A model generated the notes under the pieces. That model searched no databases. It was not told the DNA's origin and saw nothing but the letters and a program-made list of their open reading frames with translations. A stretch of 64,000 nt of DNA from Pseudomonas sp. GM21 (GTDB lineage Bacteria; Pseudomonadota; Gammaproteobacteria; Pseudomonadales; Pseudomonadaceae). The translations under genes were made by a program, and so were the position numbers. The stretch covers positions 1 through 64,000 of the forward strand of contig NZ_AKJS01000139.1 of NCBI RefSeq assembly GCF_000282215.1. The letters run 5' to 3'. How positions within the stretch are numbered: position 1 is the first letter of the stretch; every line of letters starts with the position of its first letter. Positions 33,734 to 39,890 of the stretch are shown here, one piece after another.

Positions 33734-33810
33734 GGGCCTATAGCTCAGTTGGTTAGAGCAGAGGACTCATAATCCTTTGGTCCACGGTTCAAGTCCGTGT
33801 GGGCCCACCA
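33734..33810 (+). tRNA. tRNA-Ile2 with CAU anticodon (lysidine-modified type)
   Basis: A 77-nt tRNA with encoded CCA. The acceptor stem GGGCCTA pairs with TGGGCCC; the D arm has AGCTCAGTTGG and the T arm GGTTCAAGTCC. The anticodon CAT is at 33768-33770 in the loop CTCATAA. CAU reads as Met unless modified. The acceptor pairs C4-G69 and C5-G68 match the known determinants for lysidine synthase TilS in E. coli tRNA-Ile2 and differ from E. coli elongator tRNA-Met. I therefore call Ile2, which reads AUA; elongator Met is the alternative. Confidence 0.9.
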
Positions 33811-33814
33811 AACA

Positions 33815-33842
33815 AAAAAGCCGCGCAAATGCGCGGCTTTTT
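33815..33842 (+). terminator. Terminator after the tRNA gene
   Basis: A 12-bp perfect stem (AAAAAGCCGCGC against GCGCGGCTTTTT, loop AAAT) starts 5 bp after the tRNA. The identical stem recurs at 36498-36525. Confidence 0.9.
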
Positions 33843-34224
33843 CGTATGCGACGTGTTGGTTTTCTTTAAGTTGTATGTCGCAGCTATCAGATGACGCCCG
33901 CCAAGGTTGTAGGCAACATCTGAGAATCGTGTGATGGGTGCATTTGGGCACTTTGCTGCCTTGTTGCGCTTTTGTTCGACGGGATACTCTCCGGACGTCA
34001 CTGCCAATGCAGTGATCGGGCTTGGAAACCCGTCGAATCAAAACGTAACAGCGCCCCTGATTACGATTGCATCAGCTTATCTGCAATCCTGAGTTATGGC
34101 AGCTGTGCGCGGGACGTCTTAGGGCGTGCCGGTTCCTTGATTCCCGGTTTTCCAACCTGCGCACAGCTGCCACCCATTCGCTTGGAAACGAAAGTGGCAT
34201 CTCCTCAAATCAAGGAAGTTGACC
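33843..34224 (+). other. Structured leader region before the DUF3077 gene
   Basis: About 380 bp without a gene. It holds several hairpins in series: CACTGC/GCAGTG (33999-34014, loop CAAT), CGGG/CCCG (34017-34032), then the 76-nt element described separately. The string GCTTGGAAAC occurs twice, once within the second hairpin and once near 34182 just before the ribosome site AAGGAAG. The layout suggests a regulatory leader RNA. Confidence 0.6.
34097..34172 (+). ncRNA. C4-antisense-RNA-like structured element
   Basis: Perfect 14-bp inverted arms (TGGCAGCTGTGCGC at 34097-34110, GCGCACAGCTGCCA at 34159-34172) enclose two small hairpins. One is ACGTC/GGCGT with loop TTAG; the other is CCGG/CCGG around TTCCTTGATTC. 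The total of 76 nt and the fold (one closing stem, two inner hairpins) resemble the phage C4 antisense RNA family, which is about 77 nt and also sits just upstream of the gene it controls. The family name is an inference from memory. Confidence 0.5.
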
Positions 34225-34518
34225 ATGAACAACCAATCAGAACTAAAAACCATTGGCTTCACGCCGTTCATATACTGCTCGGACCAGGCGTTGTTCAACG
34301 TCCGCCCCGGCGTCCCCATCGTCGAAGCATTGGCACAGGCCTCCGATCTGCTATTCCTGGCCAAGGCATTTGCCAAGGATGCAGCCTACACAAAGAACAC
34401 CGACCGCCATGCTTGGGCCGCGCATTACCTGACGGCGATGAGCAAAGCGGTAATTGATGATGTGGTGAAAGTGCTGACACCTAGACCTCCTCGTACCGAA
34501 ATGGAATCAGAGGAGTAA
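34225..34518 (+). CDS. DUF3077 family small protein
   Basis: This is a 97-residue soluble protein. FNVRPGVPIVEALAQASDLLFLAKAFA matches the DUF3077 family as I remember it, common and often multicopy in Pseudomonas. ATG 34225 is preceded by AAGGAAG at good spacing. The ends are polar and the centre helical. No function is known. It is preceded by a structured leader and followed by a terminator, so is its own transcription unit. It lies in a block of lower GC than the flanking core genes. Confidence 0.75.
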   Translation: MNNQSELKTIGFTPFIYCSDQALFNVRPGVPIVEALAQASDLLFLAKAFAKDAAYTKNTDRHAWAAHYLTAMSKAVIDDVVKVLTPRPPRTEMESEE

Positions 34519-34590
34519 TGATGAGTCACCCATGATAGGCGCGCCGACTTTCGGGGCCGCTATTTACGACTGGGATTCCTTCTAGAAAGC

Positions 34591-34624
34591 AAAAAGTCCC
34601 GATACTTTTGCATCAGGGCTTTTT
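34591..34624 (+). terminator. Terminator after the DUF3077 gene
   Basis: AAAAAGTCCCGAT pairs with ATCAGGGCTTTTT (one mismatch) around an 8-nt loop and ends in a T-run. Confidence 0.8.
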
Positions 34625-34829
34625 GTAAACCAGAGCATCGGCGATTCCTTTCACGGTTCCCCGTCTATCCCACTCACTGACTAGGAAAGACGTTGGGCAC
34701 GGCCGCCGCTGCTTACAAGGATCCGGTCCGTACTGACGAGACGAAGATAACCTTCATAAACAAGAGCTATCGCTCACTAGTCGATTATTTTCTTCACATA
34801 CAGATCTAATCTACGCAATACCTCTAAAG

Positions 34830-34887
34830 AATCAGCTTAGGGCATGGTGCAGCAGGATCCAGACAAGTATCGTCTGGAAAGCTGATT
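34830..34887 (+). promoter_or_regulatory. Nested hairpin leader or operator before HipA-like gene
   Basis: A 9-bp perfect outer inverted repeat (AATCAGCTT at 34830-34838, AAGCTGATT at 34879-34887) encloses a 6-bp hairpin (CCAGAC at 34859-34864, GTCTGG at 34872-34877). It ends 4 bp before the ribosome site AAGGAAG of the gene starting at 34904. It could be an operator for autoregulation or an RNA structure gating translation. Confidence 0.5.
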
Positions 34888-34903
34888 TATAAGGAAGCCG
34901 GCG

Positions 34904-35647
34904 ATGGCCGTGGGTAATTACATAGAAGCGGTTGAGATTATCCGGCGTCTGGAGGGTGGCATTACGCGTCCCTTCCTGTGCCGTGCCAGCAATGACAAGC
35001 ACTATGTGACCAAAGGGTTGGAATTGCCGCCCAGCGAGCGTATTGCCGAGCTGCTTTGTGCTCGCCTCGCCGCCCAATTCGGCCTACCGATCCCCGAACA
35101 TGGCTACATCTACATTGACCCTGCTCTGCTGCGCTACAACTTAGAGGCACGCAACGATCTTGGTCCAGGAGACAGCTATGCTCTGGCCTATGTAGCGGAC
35201 GCTGCCGACCTGTTGTACTCACAAGCACAGCAGGTTCCGAGTAACCTGCAAAAAGCCGTTTTTATCTTTGATTACTGGGTAGGTAACAGTGATCGTCAGC
35301 TAGGACCATTCGGTGGTCGCCCCAACCTACTGATGTGTGGAATTGATAATCAGCTTCAGCTGATCGATCACAACCAGGCGTTCAAATGGCCTCTGGATGC
35401 CCAAAAATTCGCGGAAAGCCATGTGTTTGGTCCGAGTAATCGAACCTGGAAACTGGATATGGTCGACAGAGTTGAATACAGCCAGCGGATGCACGACACT
35501 GCCATGCGATTTCATGACCTATGCTTGGACATACCCGATGAATGGCGTGAATCCATTGGCAAACGGGGGCTCGACATTCTGCTCGAAGAAATCGAAAGTA
35601 ACCTGATGCACTGCCAATCGGACGAGTTCTGGAGCGTCCTGCAATGA
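34904..35647 (+). CDS. HipA-like kinase (HipA_2 type)
   Basis: This 247-residue protein is shorter than classical HipA (about 440) and keeps the kinase core. FIFDYWVGNSDR (Asp123, Asn128, catalytic-type Asp130) and LQLIDHNQAF (metal-type Asp155) correspond to the HipA catalytic and metal motifs; Lys37 in HYVTKGLE is a candidate ATP-binding lysine. HipA proteins phosphorylate targets such as Glu-tRNA synthetase. No HipB-like helix-turn-helix antitoxin is adjacent; instead the gene overlaps a DUF3037 gene by 4 bp (ATGA). The pair could be a toxin-antitoxin-like or defence unit. Function is unproven. Confidence 0.78.
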   Translation: MAVGNYIEAVEIIRRLEGGITRPFLCRASNDKHYVTKGLELPPSERIAELLCARLAAQFGLPIPEHGYIYIDPALLRYNLEARNDLGPGDSYALAYVADAADLLYSQAQQVPSNLQKAVFIFDYWVGNSDRQLGPFGGRPNLLMCGIDNQLQLIDHNQAFKWPLDAQKFAESHVFGPSNRTWKLDMVDRVEYSQRMHDTAMRFHDLCLDIPDEWRESIGKRGLDILLEEIESNLMHCQSDEFWSVLQ

Positions 35648-36453
35648 AATATACCTGCCTTTACAGCATCGTGCGCTTCGCGCCTTTTGCCGAAACCGAA
35701 GAGTTTGCCAACGTCGGCATCGTTCTTTCGGCACCAGCGATCGGACGCATGGAGTACAGACTCGCCCGTAAAAATCTGAAACGGGTCAATCACTTCTTCG
35801 AGTGCAACAACCTATTCGCCAAAGCTATGGAAATAGCCCAGAACGAACTGGATAGCGTTCGCCTCATGACAACAGAGGCTCAAGAATCGCAGATCGTTAA
35901 CCATTTTCGTTACCTGACCGAGCCGAAGGAATCACTGATTCGCTTCAGTCCCATGCGCTCGATCCTGGTGGAAAATTTTGACACGACTCTTGCAACGCTT
36001 TTTAGCCGCTATATCGAGCGCCAAGGTATTGAACGTGATCGTCGTGAAGAGATGATGGTTCGAGAAATTCGAACCATGTTCTTGGAAGCATCAATCCGTA
36101 ATTTCCGCGATGACACCCTGATTGGTGATCTGACCAAACTACACCTGCCGCTGGTTCACCGTAATGAGGTAGTGGCCGCTATCAAGCCCTTGGCTTTCGA
36201 TCAGCCTGAGCCAAGCGCGATACTCGACCACTGCGATCAGTGGCTGATGAAGTTCGTACGCGCTGAAAAGGAAGGGATTATCCAACTGAAAAACGTACTA
36301 ATCCCCGTATCCGCCCCATCTGAAAATGAATCACCCCGCCACCGTAGAGCGGTGCACATCGCGAAAGCGAGCATCCAGGAGCGCGGCCTGCAGTTGGTCG
36401 ACTTCCAGGCGACCCAAGTAATTGCCGCCTTCGCGCAGAACTACGCTCAGTAG
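35644..36453 (+). CDS. DUF3037 family protein
   Basis: This 269-residue protein has the DUF3037 N-terminus (YTCLYSIVRFAPFAETEEFANVGIVL). It continues as a mainly helical, charged protein without signal peptide or membrane segment. It is translationally coupled to the HipA-like kinase upstream, a pairing I recall from other bacteria. It may be a partner, substrate or neutraliser of the kinase. The domain has no assigned biochemical function. The transcript ends at the terminator at 36498. Confidence 0.75.
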   Translation: MKYTCLYSIVRFAPFAETEEFANVGIVLSAPAIGRMEYRLARKNLKRVNHFFECNNLFAKAMEIAQNELDSVRLMTTEAQESQIVNHFRYLTEPKESLIRFSPMRSILVENFDTTLATLFSRYIERQGIERDRREEMMVREIRTMFLEASIRNFRDDTLIGDLTKLHLPLVHRNEVVAAIKPLAFDQPEPSAILDHCDQWLMKFVRAEKEGIIQLKNVLIPVSAPSENESPRHRRAVHIAKASIQERGLQLVDFQATQVIAAFAQNYAQ

Positions 36454-36497
36454 TTTATCTAAGGTTCGGTCACTAGCCTTTCAGGCTCTCACAATGA

Positions 36498-36525
36498 AAA
36501 AAGCCGCGCTATTGCGCGGCTTTTT
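36498..36525 (+). terminator. Terminator after the DUF3037 gene
   Basis: A 12-bp stem (AAAAAGCCGCGC against GCGCGGCTTTTT, loop TATT) identical in both arms to the terminator after the tRNA at 33815. Confidence 0.92.
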
Positions 36526-36662
36526 CATGCCCGTGATTCAGCCGTCACTTGGGCAATGCCTATGCAATCACATAACCCCCAGTTCGAATTTCGACCACAA
36601 GCGCCCCGCCGAACGAGCCTGTAACATGCTCAGCCATTGTTCCACGCCACTGGAGACGCCCC

Positions 36663-37124
36663 TTGCCTGATACACGCCCGCCCGTTCTGGACGAGATCGA
36701 CCGCCAATTGATCGCAGCCCTGCAAATCAACGCCCGCGAGAGCGTGGCCATGCTGGCACGACAATTGGGTATCGCTCGTACGACCGTTACCTCGCGATTG
36801 GCGCGACTGGAAAAGTCCAGGATCATCACTGGTTACGGTGTTCGCCTCGGGCAACGTGTGGTGGATGGCGGGTTGCAGGCGTATGTCGGGATCACGGTGC
36901 AACCGCGCTCAGGCAAGGAAGTGCTTCGCCGGCTCAGTGCAATGGCGCAGGTTCAGCAGTTGTGTGCGGTGAGTGGCGAATTTGATTATGTGGCGTGGTT
37001 GCGTACGGACTCGCCAGAGCAGCTGGATCAGTTGCTGGATCAGATCGGGAGTGTGGATGGGGTGGAGAAGACCACGACCTCGATTATTTTGAGTAGCAAG
37101 ATTGATCGGGGGCAGCCGGTTTAG
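36663..37124 (+). CDS. Lrp/AsnC family transcriptional regulator
   Basis: This 153-residue regulator has an N-terminal winged helix (LDEIDRQLIAALQINARES, with IARTTVTSRLARLEKSRII as recognition part, residues 8-60). The C-terminal RAM ligand-binding domain (about 70-145) contains YVGITVQPRSGKEVLRRL and EFDYVAWLRTDSPEQL. The start is a TTG at 36663 with GGAGACG upstream; no ATG fits. It lies 228 bp upstream of davB on the same strand, so it is the likely lysine-responsive regulator of davBA. That role is inferred from position and family. Confidence 0.87.
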   Translation: MPDTRPPVLDEIDRQLIAALQINARESVAMLARQLGIARTTVTSRLARLEKSRIITGYGVRLGQRVVDGGLQAYVGITVQPRSGKEVLRRLSAMAQVQQLCAVSGEFDYVAWLRTDSPEQLDQLLDQIGSVDGVEKTTTSIILSSKIDRGQPV

Positions 37125-37160
37125 ACGCGGCTTGAGCGAATGGGTGGCGGATAAGGCCTC

Positions 37161-37184
37161 ATCGCGAGCAGACTCGCTCCCACA
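37161..37184. repeat. Single REP arm
   Basis: One unpaired 24-bp copy (ATCGCGAGCAGACTCGCTCC then CACA) sits between the Lrp gene and davB. The centre differs by one base from the paired copies at 47.7 and 59.6 kb, which weakens its palindrome. Confidence 0.75.
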
Positions 37185-37352
37185 GGGATGAGTTTCGTCA
37201 GGTTGAATCAAAATATCGTCATATTGATTGTTTAATTGGCAAAACGACGACACATTGCGTCTTATTAACGTGTTCTATGCTCACTAGAATGGCTGGCATC
37301 TTTTCCTATACTCAGACGCGCACTCCGCGTCGGGTCGCCAGCAAGGTCAGCC

Positions 37353-39035
37353 ATGAACAAGAATAATCGCCATCCTGCAGACGGTAAGAAACCCGTCACC
37401 ATTTTCGGCCCGGACTTTCCTTTCGCCTTCGACGACTGGATCGAGCACCCGGCTGGCCTGGGCAGCATTCCTGTGCACAACCACGGCGCCGAGGTGGCGA
37501 TTGTCGGTGCTGGCATCGCAGGCCTGGTGGCGGCTTACGAATTGATGAAGCTGGGCTTGAAACCGGTCGTCTACGAAGCCTCGAAAATGGGCGGTCGCCT
37601 GCGCTCGCAAGCGTTCAATGGCGCCGAAGGCATCATCGCCGAGCTCGGCGGCATGCGTTTTCCGGTCTCGTCCACCGCCTTCTATCACTATGTCGACAAA
37701 CTCGGACTTGAAACCAAACCCTTCCCGAACCCGCTGACACCCGCCTCGGGCAGCACCGTGATCGACCTGGAAGGCAAAACGCATTACGCACAGAAACTGG
37801 CGGATCTTCCTGCCTTGTTCCAGGAAGTGGCTGACGCTTGGGCCGATGCTCTGGAAGCCGGCTCGCAGTTCTCCGATATCCAGCAAGCGATTCGCGATCG
37901 CGACGTGCCACGCCTCAAAGAACTGTGGAACACCCTCGTGCCGCTGTGGGACGACCGCACCTTCTACGACTTCGTCGCCACCTCCAAAGCCTTCGCCAAG
38001 TTGTCGTTCCATCACCGTGAAGTATTTGGACAAGTCGGTTTCGGCACCGGCGGCTGGGACTCGGACTTCCCCAACTCGATGCTGGAAATCTTCCGCGTGG
38101 TCATGACCAACTGCGACGATCACCAGCACTTGGTGGTCGGTGGTGTGGAACAAGTACCACAGGGCATCTGGCGGCATGTACCCGAGCGTTGCGTGCATTG
38201 GCCTGAAGGCACCAGCCTCAGCTCGCTGCACAACGGTGCGCCGCGTACCGGGGTGAAAAAGATCGCCCACGCCGCCGATGGCCGTTTTGCCGTGACCGAC
38301 AACTGGGGCGACACCCGCGAGTACGCCGCCGTGTTGACCACCTGCCAGAGCTGGCTGCTGACCACGCAGATCGAATGCGACGAAACCCTGTTCTCGCAAA
38401 AGATGTGGATGGCCCTCGACCGCACCCGCTACATGCAATCGTCGAAGACCTTCGTGATGGTCGACCGCCCGTTCTGGAAGGACAAGGACCCGCAAACCGG
38501 TCGCGACCTGATGAGCATGACCCTCACCGACCGCCTGACCCGTGGCACTTATCTGTTCGACAACGGCGATGACAAGCCGGGGGTTATTTGCCTGTCGTAC
38601 TCGTGGATGAGCGACGCGCTGAAAATGCTCCCGCATCCGGTGGAAAAACGCGTAAAACTGGCACTGGACGCGCTGAAAAAGATCTACCCGAAAGTCGACA
38701 TCGCGGCGCGCATCATTGGCGATCCGATCACCGTGTCATGGGAAGCCGACCCGCACTTCCTCGGGGCCTTCAAAGGCGCCCTGCCCGGCCATTACCGATA
38801 CAACCAGCGCATGTACGCGCACTTCATGCAGGACGAAATGCCCGCCGAGCAGCGCGGGATTTTCATCGCCGGTGACGACGTTTCGTGGACACCGGCCTGG
38901 GTCGAAGGCGCGGTACAAACTTCGCTCAACGCGGTGTGGGGCATCATGAAACACTTCGGCGGTGAAACTCACGCCGAGAACCCGGGTCCAGGAGATGTGT
39001 TCAACGAGATCGGACCGATCGCCCTGCCTGAGTAA
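37353..39035 (+). CDS. davB: L-lysine 2-monooxygenase
   Basis: This 560-residue FAD enzyme converts L-lysine to 5-aminovaleramide with O2. The dinucleotide-binding motif VAIVGAGIAGLVAAYE is near residue 48, and GGRLRSQAF, AELGGMRFPVS and the C-terminal FIAGDDVSWTPAWVEGAVQT are amine-oxidase family marks. The sequence closely follows P. putida DavB as I remember it, and the amidase davA follows 12 bp later. Tryptophan or phenylalanine monooxygenases are relatives, but the DavA neighbour decides the call. An AT-rich stretch upstream (37205-37275) may bind the Lrp regulator. Confidence 0.93.
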   Translation: MNKNNRHPADGKKPVTIFGPDFPFAFDDWIEHPAGLGSIPVHNHGAEVAIVGAGIAGLVAAYELMKLGLKPVVYEASKMGGRLRSQAFNGAEGIIAELGGMRFPVSSTAFYHYVDKLGLETKPFPNPLTPASGSTVIDLEGKTHYAQKLADLPALFQEVADAWADALEAGSQFSDIQQAIRDRDVPRLKELWNTLVPLWDDRTFYDFVATSKAFAKLSFHHREVFGQVGFGTGGWDSDFPNSMLEIFRVVMTNCDDHQHLVVGGVEQVPQGIWRHVPERCVHWPEGTSLSSLHNGAPRTGVKKIAHAADGRFAVTDNWGDTREYAAVLTTCQSWLLTTQIECDETLFSQKMWMALDRTRYMQSSKTFVMVDRPFWKDKDPQTGRDLMSMTLTDRLTRGTYLFDNGDDKPGVICLSYSWMSDALKMLPHPVEKRVKLALDALKKIYPKVDIAARIIGDPITVSWEADPHFLGAFKGALPGHYRYNQRMYAHFMQDEMPAEQRGIFIAGDDVSWTPAWVEGAVQTSLNAVWGIMKHFGGETHAENPGPGDVFNEIGPIALPE

Positions 39036-39047
39036 GAGGAATCCGAA

Positions 39048-39842
39048 ATGCGTGTAGCCCTTTACCAATGTCCACCACTGCCCCTGGACGTCGCCGGCAA
39101 TCTGCAACGCCTGCATCAACTGGCGCTGGAGGCCAAAGGTGCCGACCTGTTGGTGGTGCCGGAGATGTTCCTGACCGGCTACAACATCGGCGTCGATGCC
39201 GTCAGTGTCCTCGCGGAGGTGAACAACGGTGAGTCGGCGCAGCAGATTGCACGCATTGCCAAGTCTGCCGGGATCGCCATTTTGTATGGCTACCCGGAGC
39301 GCACCGAGGATGGGCAGATCTACAACGCGGTGCAGTTGATCGACGCCAACGGCGAGCGGTTGTGCAACTACCGCAAGACTCACCTGTTTGGCGATCTCGA
39401 TCACTCGATGTTCAGCCCCGGCGCAGATGATTTTCCGCTGGTTGAACTCAACGGCTGGAAGCTGGGGTTCCTGATTTGCTACGACTTGGAGTTCCCGGAA
39501 AACGCCCGGCGTCTGGCCCTGGCCGGCGCCGAACTGATCCTGGTGCCGACGGCGAACATGATTCCCTACGACTTCATCGCTGACGTCACCGTCCGCGCCC
39601 GCGCTTTCGAGAACCAATGTTACGTGGCCTATGCCAACTTCTGCGGCCATGAAGACGAGATCCACTACTGCGGCCAGAGCAGCATCGCCGCGCCGGATGG
39701 CAGCCGCATCGCCCAGGCCGGCCTGGATGAAGCGCTGATTGTCGGCGAACTGGATCGTCAGTTGATGGAAGACTCGCGCGCCTCCAATCGTTACTTCCTC
39801 GACCGCCGTCCCGAGCTTTACGGCGACCTTAACAAGCGCTGA
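39048..39842 (+). CDS. davA: 5-aminovaleramide amidase
   Basis: This 264-residue nitrilase-superfamily hydrolase turns 5-aminovaleramide into 5-aminovalerate and ammonia. The catalytic triad is visible: Glu in VPEMFLTGYN, Lys in NYRKTHLFG and Cys in FLICYDLEFPENARR. It is the second step of the aminovalerate route, directly after davB with GAGGAA as ribosome site. The later steps (davT, davD) are not in the window. Confidence 0.93.
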   Translation: MRVALYQCPPLPLDVAGNLQRLHQLALEAKGADLLVVPEMFLTGYNIGVDAVSVLAEVNNGESAQQIARIAKSAGIAILYGYPERTEDGQIYNAVQLIDANGERLCNYRKTHLFGDLDHSMFSPGADDFPLVELNGWKLGFLICYDLEFPENARRLALAGAELILVPTANMIPYDFIADVTVRARAFENQCYVAYANFCGHEDEIHYCGQSSIAAPDGSRIAQAGLDEALIVGELDRQLMEDSRASNRYFLDRRPELYGDLNKR

Positions 39843-39890
39843 ACCCTCGATATCCGCTAGCATTAGCGCTTCTCTGTTCTGGAAGTGCTC

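Larger units (their letters stand above)
34519..34903. other. AT-rich gap between DUF3077 and HipA-like genes
   Basis: A 385-bp non-coding gap, clearly more AT-rich than the core genome around 34740-34830. It contains the terminator of the DUF3077 gene and a hairpin leader before the HipA-like gene (both listed). No promoter could be assigned with confidence. Confidence 0.6.

Noticed and set aside
33734-33810. tRNA with CAU anticodon taken as elongator Met
   Set aside because: Acceptor pairs C4-G69 and C5-G68 fit tRNA-Ile2 and the TilS determinants better than tRNA-Met.
36454-37352. Search for an integrase or transposase near the accessory block
   Set aside because: No frame in or around 33.8-37.3 kb shows tyrosine-recombinase or transposase motifs.
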